From NCBI GenBank assembly GCA_017626355.1, contig JAGAIY010000010.1:1-60649 (forward strand): a stretch of 60,649 nucleotides of DNA, in the 5' to 3' direction. The stretch comes from Bacteroidales bacterium (GTDB taxonomy: Bacteria; Bacteroidota; Bacteroidia; Bacteroidales; UBA932). Below are positions 25,975-34,400 of the stretch, one piece after another. The stretch's first letter is position 1; every line of letters starts with the position of its first letter. The notes beneath the pieces were generated by a model, which worked only from the letters and a program-made list of their open reading frames with translations, was not told the DNA's origin and did no database searches. Both the position numbers and the translations under genes were made by a program.

Positions 25975-27194
25975 TGAGGTTAGCGCCGTTCATAGCAGGC
26001 AGATATCTTTTCGCCAAGAAATCACATAATGTGATCAACATAATTTCGGCGATAAGCGCCATCGGCATGGCAATAGGAACGGCGGCCTTGATTATCATAC
26101 TATCTGTGTACAACGGGTTCGACTCGCTCATCAAGTCCATGATGAGCAATGTCGAGCCCGATCTTCTCATTACCCCGGCGACAGGAAAGGTCTTCGTACC
26201 TGAAGGAGAGACCTACGACTGGATATATGACCAGCCTTCGGTTGCCAGCATGTGCTGCATACTGCAGGAGCAGGTCTTCATCAGCTACGACGGCAAACAG
26301 AGCCTTGCCACGGCAAAGGGTGTAGATTGGGTATATGAGGACGAATCGCCTTTACGGAACCATCTTGCAGAAGGAGAGTTCAGGCTCCACAGGGGCGATA
26401 TTCCGCTTGCCGCCGTCGGCGCATCGATGGCCTATGAACTCGGGCTCAGCCCACGTTTTCTTGCTCCTATAGAAATATTCTATCCCGCCAGGACAAGAAA
26501 GATATCCATGGCCAACCCGCTCTCATCCATAGAAGCCATAAAAGTCTGGCCGTCATGCACTTTCGCCGTGAACAACGACATAGACAGCGAGCTGATGATT
26601 CTCCCGATAGAGAAGATGAGGGAGCTTCTCGAATACAACGACGAGGTTTCCGCCGTGGAGATCAGGCTTGCGGAAGGTACTGACAGAAAGGAACTTGCCA
26701 GACTCCAGCAGGAGATCTCCGCCCGCCTTGGAGACGGGTTCAAGGTAAAGGACAGGTTCCAGCAGAACGAGTCACTCTACAAGATGATGAAGTACGAGAA
26801 AGCGGCCATCTACATGATCCTTATTTTCGTCATAATCATCATCGCCTTCAACATCTTCGGAAGCCTTTCCATGCTCATAATAGAGAAGAAGCAGGACATA
26901 GAGACGCTCCGGTATCTCGGGGCGCAGGAAAGTCTCATCAGAAGAATCTTCATTCTGGAAGGCTGGATGATCTCGCTTGCAGGACTTGGCGCAGGCCTCG
27001 TTCTCGGAGTGGGCTTCTCCCTGCTCCAGCAGCATTTCGGCTTCATAAAAATGCCCGGACATTTTGTTGTCCAGGCATATCCTATAATCGTTTCTTGGTC
27101 AGACATTCTTCTGACATCGGCAGGTGTAGCTGTCGTTGGCTACCTCATCGCCCTGCTTCCTGTAATGACCAAAGGAAGAAAGACTACTGCTTAG
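25974..27194 (+). CDS. FtsX/LolCE-type ABC transporter permease
   Basis: This 406-residue permease has four membrane segments: one near the N-terminus (NVINIISAISAIGMAIGTAAL), then a large periplasmic domain. Three follow toward the C-terminus (MILIFVIIIIAFNIFGSLSM, then SLAGLGAGLVLGVGFSL, then the last near VAVVGYLIALLP). This is the layout of LolC/LolE lipoprotein releasers. The ATPase partner is not in the window. It is coupled to rbfA, as in other Bacteroidales. Its last 11 bp overlap the end of the convergent gene at 27184. Confidence 0.85.
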   Translation: MRLAPFIAGRYLFAKKSHNVINIISAISAIGMAIGTAALIIILSVYNGFDSLIKSMMSNVEPDLLITPATGKVFVPEGETYDWIYDQPSVASMCCILQEQVFISYDGKQSLATAKGVDWVYEDESPLRNHLAEGEFRLHRGDIPLAAVGASMAYELGLSPRFLAPIEIFYPARTRKISMANPLSSIEAIKVWPSCTFAVNNDIDSELMILPIEKMRELLEYNDEVSAVEIRLAEGTDRKELARLQQEISARLGDGFKVKDRFQQNESLYKMMKYEKAAIYMILIFVIIIIAFNIFGSLSMLIIEKKQDIETLRYLGAQESLIRRIFILEGWMISLAGLGAGLVLGVGFSLLQQHFGFIKMPGHFVVQAYPIIVSWSDILLTSAGVAVVGYLIALLPVMTKGRKTTA

Positions 27195-28572
27195 AAGTCA
27201 CATATTCATGGATCGCTGCCGCAGCCTTGCGACCTGCTCCCATGGCAAGAATCACTGTAGCCGCTCCTGTCACAGCATCTCCACCGGCAAAGACACCTTC
27301 TCTTGTCGTTGCACCCTTTTCATCTGCTACCAGACAACCGCGACGGTTGGTTTCAAGACCAGCTGTAGTTCTGGCTATCAACGGATTAGGAGATGTTCCG
27401 AGGGACATGATGACAGTCTCTGTCTCAATCTCGAACTCCGAATCAGGCACAGCTACCGGACTGCGGCGGCCGCTTTCATCAGGCTCTCCAAGCTCCATAC
27501 GTATGCATCTGACAGCCTTTACCCAGCCCTTCTCATCTCCTATGATCTCGACAGGATTCGTCAGCATGGCAAATTCGATACCCTCTTCCTTGGCATGATG
27601 AACCTCCTCACGACGTGCCGGAAGTTCGTTCTCGGTACGACGATAAACGATGGTCGTATCCGCACCAAGACGCAGGGCCGTACGCGCGGCATCCATAGCC
27701 ACGTTTCCTCCTCCGACAACGACCACTTTCTTTCCAGCATGGATAGGAGTCATATAATCATCCCTGTACGCCTTCATAAGGTTGTTTCTCGTCAGGAACT
27801 CATTTGCAGAGAACACACCGTTAAGGTTCTCTCCAGGAATGCCCATGAACTTAGGCAGACCGGCTCCTGAACCGATGAACACAGCATCGAAGCCTTCCTC
27901 ATCGAGAAGCGAATCCACAGTCACCGTCCTTCCTGCAATGACATTAGTCTCTATCTTCACGCCCAGCGCCTTCACCGACTCGATTTCAGCGGCAACGACC
28001 TTGTCCTTTGGAAGACGGAACTCAGGTATACCATATTCAAGCACTCCTCCCGGACGGTGAAGCGCCTCGAACACAGTCACTTCATAACCGAGCTTGGCAA
28101 GATCGGACGCACAGGCAAGACCGGCCGGGCCACTTCCGATGACAGCCACCTTGTGACCGTTTGCAGGAGCCACAACCGGCTTCACGCCACCGTTCTCCCT
28201 GCTCCAGTCAGCCACAAAGCGTTCAAGCTTTCCGATGGCTACAGGCTCTCCCTTGACACCAAGGATACAGCTGCCCTCGCACTGGGTCTCCTGCGGACAA
28301 ACTCGTCCGCAGACAGCAGGAAGGGATGAATCCTCTGCAATCACAGCGGCAGCCTCGGCGAAATTGCCGGCAGCGACCTGAGCTATGAAGTTCGGAATAT
28401 TCACGCTTACAGGACAGGCAGCCACGCAACGCGGATTCTTGCAGTGAAGACATCTAGTGGCCTCAAGCTGAGCCTCCTCGACATTATAACCATAGCATAC
28501 CTCTTCGAAATTGGTAGCTCTGACTTTCGGATCCTGTTCTCTGACAGGTACTCTTGGAATCCTTGCAGCCAT
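27184..28572 (-). CDS. NfnB-like / glutamate synthase small-subunit-like flavoprotein
   Basis: This 462-residue FAD and Fe-S protein has two four-Cys clusters near the N-terminus (CLHCKNPRCVAACPV and CGRVCPQETQCEGSC). An FAD fold follows (GSGPAGLACASDLAKLGYEV), then an NADPH fold (VVVGGGNVAMDAARTALRLGA). Together with the next gene upstream it fits the NfnAB complex, which couples NADH, ferredoxin and NADP+ by electron bifurcation. Alone it would be called gltD. No large glutamate synthase subunit is nearby, which favours the Nfn role. It starts at the stop of its partner. Confidence 0.82.
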   Translation of the reverse strand: MAARIPRVPVREQDPKVRATNFEEVCYGYNVEEAQLEATRCLHCKNPRCVAACPVSVNIPNFIAQVAAGNFAEAAAVIAEDSSLPAVCGRVCPQETQCEGSCILGVKGEPVAIGKLERFVADWSRENGGVKPVVAPANGHKVAVIGSGPAGLACASDLAKLGYEVTVFEALHRPGGVLEYGIPEFRLPKDKVVAAEIESVKALGVKIETNVIAGRTVTVDSLLDEEGFDAVFIGSGAGLPKFMGIPGENLNGVFSANEFLTRNNLMKAYRDDYMTPIHAGKKVVVVGGGNVAMDAARTALRLGADTTIVYRRTENELPARREEVHHAKEEGIEFAMLTNPVEIIGDEKGWVKAVRCIRMELGEPDESGRRSPVAVPDSEFEIETETVIMSLGTSPNPLIARTTAGLETNRRGCLVADEKGATTREGVFAGGDAVTGAATVILAMGAGRKAAAAIHEYVTSKQ

Positions 28573-29429
28573 TATCTTCCCCTCCCTATCTTACATTTAT
28601 GATCAGCCTCCTGCTCCTCGGACCTGTACATGCCCTGACGGCGCATAGCCTCATCGAAATCGACATCATAACCGTTGAACTCCGGTCCCTCGACACAGGC
28701 GAAACGGGTCTTTCCTGCGACTGTAACCCTGCAGGCACCGCACATTCCTGTACCGTCAACCATAAGGGTATTGAGGCTGACGATGATCGGAAGCTCAAGC
28801 TTCTTTGCAGTGAGGACAGCGAACTTCATCATGATCATCGGGCCTATAGCCACTGCCTGGTCATACTGCTTTCCGTCCTCGGTCACAAGCTTCTCAAGCA
28901 TTGCTGTCACAAGTCCTTTGAAACCGGCTGAACCGTCATCGGTACAGAGGTAGAGGTTGTCACAGACCGCCTCCATCTCCTCCTTGTAGATGACCAGATC
29001 CTTGGTCTTGGCTCCTACAATCACATCGACCGCCACTCCCCTTTCGTGCAGCCATTTCACCTGCGGATACACGGGAGCAGTTCCCACACCTCCTGCAATG
29101 AAGATATAACGCTTGCCTGCAAGTTCCTCGGCGGACATTTCCGTAAAGTCGGACGGTACTCCGAGAGGGCCTACCACATCGGCGAAAGACTCTCCCTGCT
29201 CATAACCGCAGATCACTGAAGTCGAGGCACCGATCTGCTGCGTTACAATCGTCACGGTTCCTTCCTCCTTACTATAATCACTGATTGTCAAGGGAATACG
29301 TTCCCCGTTTTCAGACGCTCTGACGATCAGGAACTGTCCCGGCTGGGCAGATGAAGCCAGACGTGGAGCGCTGACCTTCATCCGACAGATCGTCGGCGTA
29401 AGCATTTCTTTGGATACTATTCTGTACAT
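28572..29429 (-). CDS. NfnA-like FAD/NAD-binding [2Fe-2S] subunit
   Basis: This 285-residue protein belongs to the ferredoxin-NADP+ reductase-like group that includes dihydroorotate dehydrogenase electron transfer subunits. Visible parts are an FAD-binding stretch (RIPLTISDY), the nucleotide motif FIAGGVGTAPVYPQ and a C-terminal [2Fe-2S] cluster (CGACRVTVAGKTRFACVEG). Its stop overlaps the start of the NfnB-like gene by one base, so the pair is made together. Annotation as sulfide dehydrogenase subunit is the alternative. Confidence 0.82.
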   Translation of the reverse strand: MYRIVSKEMLTPTICRMKVSAPRLASSAQPGQFLIVRASENGERIPLTISDYSKEEGTVTIVTQQIGASTSVICGYEQGESFADVVGPLGVPSDFTEMSAEELAGKRYIFIAGGVGTAPVYPQVKWLHERGVAVDVIVGAKTKDLVIYKEEMEAVCDNLYLCTDDGSAGFKGLVTAMLEKLVTEDGKQYDQAVAIGPMIMMKFAVLTAKKLELPIIVSLNTLMVDGTGMCGACRVTVAGKTRFACVEGPEFNGYDVDFDEAMRRQGMYRSEEQEADHKCKIGRGR

Positions 29430-29443
29430 TTCATATAATATAT

Positions 29444-29464
29444 ATCCCCCGACAGGCGGGGGAT
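29444..29464 (-). terminator. GC-rich hairpin after the HMA gene
   Basis: ATCCCCC (29444-29450) pairs with GGGGGAT (29458-29464) around a 7-nt loop, just past the stop at 29471. It is also only 15 nt before the NfnA start, so it may act as an attenuator between the two units. The following bases are AT-rich but not a clean T-run. Confidence 0.6.
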
Positions 29465-29470
29465 GTCATT

Positions 29471-29869
29471 CTAATGCTGGTGTCCGTGGTCATGAGAATG
29501 CTCATGGTGCTCGTGTCCTGCCTCACCGGCCTTGCCGCTTACAGGATAGCCGAGAGTCTCGATGGCAGTCTTGAGAGTTGCCTCTGAAGTCTTTGATGCG
29601 TCATACTTGATCGCTACTGTCTGGTCTTCGAGGGAAACCTTGAGATCCTTCACGCCCTTCTCGAACGCAATGTTTTCCTGAACCTTCTTGACACAGTTCT
29701 CGCAATGGAGGTGGACAAGGAAGGTAACATCCTTCACTTCAGCCTTCTGCTTCTTAGGCTTCTTCTGGGCAGCTGCCTCAGAAACTGTTGACTCTGATAC
29801 GGTTGCATATGCAGATGACATGGAAATCGTCATCATGGCTGCAAGAATAAGGGTGATTGTCTTTTTCAT
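29471..29869 (-). CDS. Exported heavy-metal-associated (HMA) protein with a His tail
   Basis: From the chosen ATG (29869) this is a 132-residue protein with a signal peptide (MKKTITLILAAMMTISMSSA). A Lys-rich spacer is followed by an HMA domain with the metal site CENC (in VHLHCENCVKKV). It ends in a tail of alternating His, Glu and Asp after GEAGHEHHEHSHDHG. It likely binds Cu or Zn in the periplasm. It follows the TonB receptor gene by 22 nt, so the two form a unit for metal import or sensing. The frame is open 60 nt further, overlapping the receptor. Confidence 0.85.
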   Translation of the reverse strand: MKKTITLILAAMMTISMSSAYATVSESTVSEAAAQKKPKKQKAEVKDVTFLVHLHCENCVKKVQENIAFEKGVKDLKVSLEDQTVAIKYDASKTSEATLKTAIETLGYPVSGKAGEAGHEHHEHSHDHGHQH

Positions 29870-29891
29870 GATTCTGCAAATATAATGGTTA

Positions 29892-32042
29892 TTATGCTTT
29901 CTTCCAAAGAGTGAAACGGAAACCCACATGAGCCTTTATACCCATGAGAGGGCCCCAGATGCAGCTCGCGTCAAACGCCGCGCTGCGAGGATTGTCAGAC
30001 ATGATGATGGCATCCTTCTGACGGAAATTCGTAAGATTCTCGGCTCCGACATAAACATCCCAACCCTTGAAGCGGCGGGTAACCTGAGCGTAGAGAAGAG
30101 GATATACAGGAGTGCGGCCGTTCTTGTAGAGAAGATCGCCGTTTTCATCCTTCAGATCCTCCATGAAGTCATACACGCGGCATGAGCCGTTTGCTGAAGC
30201 CGTGAAGTCGAAGATCCACTTGTTGAGGTTGGTAGCGTACTGGAGGTTCAGGACACCCTTGAAACGGCTTGTCATAGGCTTCTCTACCGGAGCCTCGCTG
30301 CCCTTGAGCTGAATCTTGGCATTAGTGTAGCGGAAAGTCGCCGTGATGTTGAAACGCTCGACCGGATCTACCGAGAAGTCAACCTGATAATTGTCTGTGA
30401 ATGACTGTCTTCCGTCAAGAGCATAGAAGTCGATCATGTTAGGGCCCTGCTCATAATCCACAACCATCTGCTGAGCGAACTGAGTCCTGAAATAGTCGAA
30501 GCTGAGGTAGGTGTTCGACGAAGCTCCGAAAGGCATGTAATAGGTGATGTTACCTCCGAAAGTCCACGCATCCTCAAGGATGTGCTCGTCATATGAACCG
30601 TTGTACATCTTGCCGGTAGAGAACACTCCGATATTGTCGACCAGCGGAGTCGAATACCTCAGTCCGCGTCCACCGTTCGCCCTTATGACAATCTCGTCTA
30701 CAGGGATGTACTTGAGGGTCACGCGAGGCGACACACGGAACCTGGCAGCACCGTCAGAGACATGATTGAACCAGTCCGCGCGAAGTCCGGCTATGGCAGA
30801 GAAGGTATCTCCTGCATGAAAGGTATATTCTCCGAAAGCTCCTACATTCGCAAGATCGGTGACGCCCGACTTGCTGATATCCTGGATAGTGACGAGCCTT
30901 GCAAAATCCTCGTTGTAGCGGTCGAAGGTGCCGTTCAGACCGAGAGTGAAACGATGTTCATCGCTTATCACATTCTGATACAACAGGTTGGCGAATGCCG
31001 AATGCTGGCCGGCAAGGTATTTTGTAGAGCCGAAATACGAATCCATATCCTGATAGCTGTAGTCAGCGATCAAAGCTATGTTCTGGGAATTGTCCTCATT
31101 GAGCGGAACTCCGACCTTCAGATAGCCGTTTATCGAGCGGTTGAGGATGTCGGAACCCCATGGATCCGGAACACCTGGCTTCGGAGCAAGGGTATATGTA
31201 TCCTTATCATAGAACACATGTTCCCCGTCCTCACCCTTGAGCATCTGACCGCCGAGACGGCTGTCCTGAAGGGCACGGACTCCGAAACGGATCTGCATGC
31301 CGTTGTCAGCCATATAGAGCCAGCGGTTCGAGAGATTGAACTGAAGCTGCTTCGGTTCATCAAGGAAGCTGTCGCCGTCCATATCGTGAGGTGCGACATT
31401 TCCTGAAACATGGCCGAGGATCACAGTGCTCCACTTGTATCCCATCTGAAGGGAAGAAGCGATATTGAGATCCATCTTGGTGTCGCTCATGACGGCGGCA
31501 TTGATGAAGAGAGGCTTCTCGTCAGTAGGTTTGCGGTGCTCCATGTTGATCTGTCCTGTCATGCACTCCACACCGTTTATCACAGAAGAAGAACCCTTCG
31601 CTATCTGTATGCTCTCAAGCCACTGTCCCGGCACGTAAGAAAGGCCGAAAGGTGCTGAAAGTCCGCGCATTACAGGGCGTGTCTCGTCAAGCATCTGGGT
31701 ATATACGCCGCTAAGTCCGAGGAGACGGATCTGACGGGCTCCTGTAACTGCATCCGAATAACCTACGGTCACGCTCGCAGAGTTTTCGAAGCTCTCGGCA
31801 AGGTTGCAGCATGCCATCTTGCACAGACCTGCGGCAGAGATCACCTCAGTCCTTATATCCTTGCCCTTGGAGAGATAGTTTCCTGCCTGACGCGAAACGA
31901 ACACCGCCGCCTCAAGGCTGTCGGCACGCTCACCGTAGATGGAAGTCGTATCCACGACATTTCCCTTGTCGTCGGCAACCTGAGCCATGGAAGAAACCGC
32001 AGCTGCCAGCATTGCCGCAATAATAATTGATATCCTTTTCAT
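29892..32042 (-). CDS. TonB-dependent outer-membrane receptor, probably for a metal
   Basis: This 716-residue receptor has a signal peptide (ends SSMAQ) and no carboxypeptidase-like N-terminal extension. The plug domain follows (LAESFENSASVTVGYSDAVT, with RQIRLLGLSGVYTQML). A 22-strand barrel with YSYQDMDSYFG-type strands ends in an aromatic-poor VGFRFTLWKKA. The plug holds a CKMACC cluster of three Cys, unusual in this family. Between the HYC-like and HMA genes, it most likely takes up a metal or metal chelate; the ligand is inferred. Confidence 0.85.
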   Translation of the reverse strand: MKRISIIIAAMLAAAVSSMAQVADDKGNVVDTTSIYGERADSLEAAVFVSRQAGNYLSKGKDIRTEVISAAGLCKMACCNLAESFENSASVTVGYSDAVTGARQIRLLGLSGVYTQMLDETRPVMRGLSAPFGLSYVPGQWLESIQIAKGSSSVINGVECMTGQINMEHRKPTDEKPLFINAAVMSDTKMDLNIASSLQMGYKWSTVILGHVSGNVAPHDMDGDSFLDEPKQLQFNLSNRWLYMADNGMQIRFGVRALQDSRLGGQMLKGEDGEHVFYDKDTYTLAPKPGVPDPWGSDILNRSINGYLKVGVPLNEDNSQNIALIADYSYQDMDSYFGSTKYLAGQHSAFANLLYQNVISDEHRFTLGLNGTFDRYNEDFARLVTIQDISKSGVTDLANVGAFGEYTFHAGDTFSAIAGLRADWFNHVSDGAARFRVSPRVTLKYIPVDEIVIRANGGRGLRYSTPLVDNIGVFSTGKMYNGSYDEHILEDAWTFGGNITYYMPFGASSNTYLSFDYFRTQFAQQMVVDYEQGPNMIDFYALDGRQSFTDNYQVDFSVDPVERFNITATFRYTNAKIQLKGSEAPVEKPMTSRFKGVLNLQYATNLNKWIFDFTASANGSCRVYDFMEDLKDENGDLLYKNGRTPVYPLLYAQVTRRFKGWDVYVGAENLTNFRQKDAIIMSDNPRSAAFDASCIWGPLMGIKAHVGFRFTLWKKA

Positions 32043-32123
32043 TGTAATGTATTTTTCCGGTTAGACATAAGTGAATACCGCCCTTTCACAAAGGGTGGAA
32101 AACTTCGAAGACATGGCCGGAAA

Positions 32124-32651
32124 TCAGATACGCCAGATGTTGAGAAGGGACTGGACGTCCCCATGGGCAATGAGCCCGGGATCGGATTTATGGATATGTG
32201 AAAAGAGTGACGATGAAGCAGACGGCTTCGGTACGATACTCAAAGGGAACTCTACGCACAGGCAGTGTCCGCATGAGCACTCGTCATAATGTCTGGAATC
32301 TTCCGAAGAAACCGTACCTGTCAGGTGGAGCACCTGATAATCATTTGAACAGCAGGACTTTGCCCTAAGCTCCACACCACCACTGCAATGGCAGTCTGAA
32401 TGGCCGTTCACACACTCGCCGTGACAAGAATGACGGCTGTGGCTTTGTGTATCCCTGGCTTCAGAGCAACATGACCCGGCATCGCATACATGCTCAGGAT
32501 GGACCTCCGCACATGTCATGCCCTCGATAAATGTAGTCACAAAGCTACATCCGCTTCCGCTACACGTATGCACATCAAAGCCTATGATACTCATCAGGTA
32601 CCATATCGTCAGAAGCACCGACGTCAGCTTTATGAGCACAGTTCTAACCAT
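32124..32651 (-). CDS. Cys- and His-rich HYC_CC_PP-like membrane-anchored protein
   Basis: From the chosen ATG (32651) this is a 175-residue protein with an N-terminal membrane helix (LIKLTSVLLTIWYLMSIIG). It shows the pattern of the Bacteroidota HYC_CC_PP family: VHTCSGSGC (HYC-like), then a Cys/His-rich region with CDAGSCC, and SCCSNDYQVLHLTG. About 20 Cys and 15 His suggest metal binding. A promoter lies only 7 nt before the ATG (32658-32687); the alternative start at 32687 would lie within it. It is upstream of the TonB receptor and probably part of the same metal response. Confidence 0.7.
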   Translation of the reverse strand: MVRTVLIKLTSVLLTIWYLMSIIGFDVHTCSGSGCSFVTTFIEGMTCAEVHPEHVCDAGSCCSEARDTQSHSRHSCHGECVNGHSDCHCSGGVELRAKSCCSNDYQVLHLTGTVSSEDSRHYDECSCGHCLCVEFPLSIVPKPSASSSLFSHIHKSDPGLIAHGDVQSLLNIWRI

Positions 32652-32657
32652 AATCTG

Positions 32658-32687
32658 CAAAATTACTAAAATTGTGCAAAAATGCAA
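32658..32687 (-). promoter_or_regulatory. Promoter of the HYC_CC_PP-like gene, nearly leaderless
   Basis: TTG (32685-32687), a 19-nt spacer and TAATTTTG (32658-32665) fit the consensus. The ATG is only 6 nt downstream of the -7 box, so the mRNA would have almost no leader. Confidence 0.65.
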
Positions 32688-32727
32688 TCATGAAAGAAGC
32701 ATAATCGCAACTGAGCATCGGCTGCGC

Positions 32728-32797
32728 GACGGTAGCGTCAGTAGCATGGGAAGCATGTGAAGCTTGCGAAACGTGGGCAGCATGTGGGCGGGGGGGG
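32728..32797. repeat. Degenerate 9-bp tandem repeat ending in a G8 run
   Basis: Seven 9-bp units (32728-32790) follow the loose consensus RTGGGWAGC: units such as ATGGGAAGC, ATGTGAAGC and GTGGGCAGC are adjacent. The array runs directly into eight G (32790-32797). Confidence 0.6.
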
Positions 32798-32807
32798 TAG
32801 CCTCTGA

Positions 32808-32847
32808 AGCGTGGGTGCACGGAAGAGCGGATACATGTACCCACGCT
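32808..32847. terminator. Long hairpin, possible backup terminator
   Basis: AGCGTGGGTGCA (32808-32819) pairs with TGTACCCACGCT (32836-32847), one G-T wobble. It lies 16 nt beyond the 92-bp repeat when read from the operon, with no T-run. Confidence 0.45.
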
Positions 32848-32862
32848 GCAGAAAAACGGCAA

Positions 32863-32954
32863 AAATGCCCATAACAGAGAGCGTCGGTACAAGAAATTGC
32901 AGATTCTTGCACCGACGCTCTCTGAATTATACAATCCCGACCGAGGGATTATAG
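32863..32954. repeat. 92-bp structured repeat, copy 1
   Basis: This copy shares 78 of 92 bases with 45954-46045, in the same orientation. It holds a long hairpin (GAGAGCGTCGGTACAAGAA with its partner up to 32924), a short hairpin TCCC/GGGA near 32935-32948, and possible outer pairing of ATAAC with ATTAT at the ends. It lies 20 nt past the stop of the last gene of the M64 operon and could be its terminator. Confidence 0.85.
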
Positions 32955-32973
32955 AGGAAAGCATGCCAGTTGG

Positions 32974-34203
32974 TTACTGGGCAACTCCGCCGTAATCAAT
33001 ATCAGATTTTTCCCAATCTTCAAGGCCTACTGTCAGACCTGCTGAAGGGCTCTGAACAATCTTAACCTTATCTTGAAGTTTTATAGTTGTATTATTATAT
33101 GCCTTATTCCTTGAGACAGTGACATAACCAACGCGTTCGACTTCACCGGTATTTTCTCCCACAGTCATGTTTATTGATGTTGATCCTGATGTAGGAGATG
33201 ACTGCAAAGTAATCCAATCTACATCTGTGCTGACTTCATATGGATAATATTCATCCGAAGCATTGATTACCAATTGCGTTGTTCCGCCATTAGCATTCAT
33301 TTCTGCGTTCATCGCATAAACTGACAATTCAGACAAGTATCCGTACACCTTATCAGCTTGATAATCTTTACCAAAACAAGAAGCTTTCACTACTGTTCCA
33401 TCTGACTTTACAAGTGACAAAGTCATTTGTTTATTCAAAATATTGAAAGGCGGAAGCATCATAAAAGCAACTAAGGTCTCTGGCTTATCGAAAGAAATAT
33501 TCTTCAGAGATAATGTCATTTTGTTAGTATACTTCTGGTCGTTAATCTTAGCATCAATGTTAATAGCCTTAAACGTACCTTCATATGCTATGAGATTATC
33601 ATCAATCTCTATTGTAAGTGACTCATATGAACCTGCATCCACAGGCAACTTAAAGCGAAACAACACCCCTAATTTCTTATAGTTAAATTCCAAAGCCTGA
33701 CTAGTTGGATTAAATTCCCCCTTAGCTACCATATAACAATACTTTCCGACATCGACTCTATCAGGATTAGCATTTCCTGTTTGTTCCTGTCCCATATAAG
33801 TCAATGGAATCGCATCTTTATTTATATAAAAGTCAGGAACAAAGGGATAATACGAGAAGTAATCTGCCGTTCTAATAAGCGCCCATCCTCCTCCATCAAA
33901 CGAGGCACTGCTAGTTCCAACTCCATTGGCCATTGAGAAATACAGCTGGCTACCAGAAGTTGGGAATATACCCACCATATCCGATTCGGTCCAAACAAAC
34001 TGCGTCTTACTAGCAACTATAGCTTCAACCTTGGTTGCAGGCACATCTTCATCAATTTCTAAAGATGGCAAAAACATGTTCAGTTTTGTGTATTCTGCCG
34101 CATTACTATCGGATTGGATGTCATCAACACCAGCCCTAATCTGATCACATGACAGCATCATGGCCGCAAGTAAAAGAGTTGCAAACAATTTACTATTGTA
34201 CAT
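32974..34203 (-). CDS. Fimbrillin-like (Mfa-like) lipoprotein with BACON-like C-terminus
   Basis: This 409-residue lipoprotein (lipobox in LLAAMMLSC, Cys near 19) is the last gene of the operon. An Mfa-like/fimbrillin domain covers about 50-310: VWTESDMVGIFPTSG, DYFSYYPFVPDF and FNYKKLGVLFRFKLP are the usual landmarks. After it, VDWITLQSSPTSGSTSINM followed by VGYVTVSRN resembles a BACON module. It is probably a surface or fimbrial subunit. It follows the 48-aa peptide gene by 21 nt. Confidence 0.8.
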   Translation of the reverse strand: MYNSKLFATLLLAAMMLSCDQIRAGVDDIQSDSNAAEYTKLNMFLPSLEIDEDVPATKVEAIVASKTQFVWTESDMVGIFPTSGSQLYFSMANGVGTSSASFDGGGWALIRTADYFSYYPFVPDFYINKDAIPLTYMGQEQTGNANPDRVDVGKYCYMVAKGEFNPTSQALEFNYKKLGVLFRFKLPVDAGSYESLTIEIDDNLIAYEGTFKAINIDAKINDQKYTNKMTLSLKNISFDKPETLVAFMMLPPFNILNKQMTLSLVKSDGTVVKASCFGKDYQADKVYGYLSELSVYAMNAEMNANGGTTQLVINASDEYYPYEVSTDVDWITLQSSPTSGSTSINMTVGENTGEVERVGYVTVSRNKAYNNTTIKLQDKVKIVQSPSAGLTVGLEDWEKSDIDYGGVAQ

Positions 34204-34224
34204 ACTAAAGATGTGATTTATCCA

Positions 34225-34371
34225 TCAAAGTTCAGAGTCACTTCCGCCTATAGTTCCACCACCACCAACTCCAGTTGAAGCGCCATTAAGCACCGATCCC
34301 TCAAGTACGAGTTCAACTGTTTCGATTGCAGGGCTTTCATAAGCCGCATTTGTGTTCTTTTTAGTTTCCAT
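34225..34371 (-). CDS. 48-aa Gly-rich peptide of a widespread Bacteroidales type
   Basis: This small protein begins METKKNTNAAYESPAIETVE and ends in a Gly-rich, acidic tail (STGVGGGG, then DSEL). The Y-x-x-P-x-I-E-x-V-E-L pattern is common in short Bacteroidales ORFs near surface-protein genes; I know of no function. It has no signal peptide. It sits between two fimbrillin-like genes with gaps of 29 and 21 nt, so it is part of the operon. Possible roles are a precursor peptide or a chaperone-like partner, both speculative. The gene at 809-973 looks related. Confidence 0.6.
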   Translation of the reverse strand: METKKNTNAAYESPAIETVELVLEGSVLNGASTGVGGGGTIGGSDSEL

Positions 34372-34400
34372 AATCTATAAATTTTAAAGGTTAAACATTA

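Larger units (their letters stand above)
32652..32973. other. 322-bp intergenic region without a gene
   Basis: This gap holds, from left to right, the promoter of the HYC-like gene, a degenerate 9-bp repeat ending in eight G, a 12-bp hairpin and a 92-bp structured repeat, all listed separately. Open frames here are low-complexity products of the repeats and are not called as genes. Confidence 0.6.

Noticed and set aside
32644-32964. Minus-strand frame of 106 codons over the 9-bp repeat
   Set aside because: It is made of repeat and hairpin translations (His-Ala-Ser triplets), crosses the structured element and overlaps a promoter.
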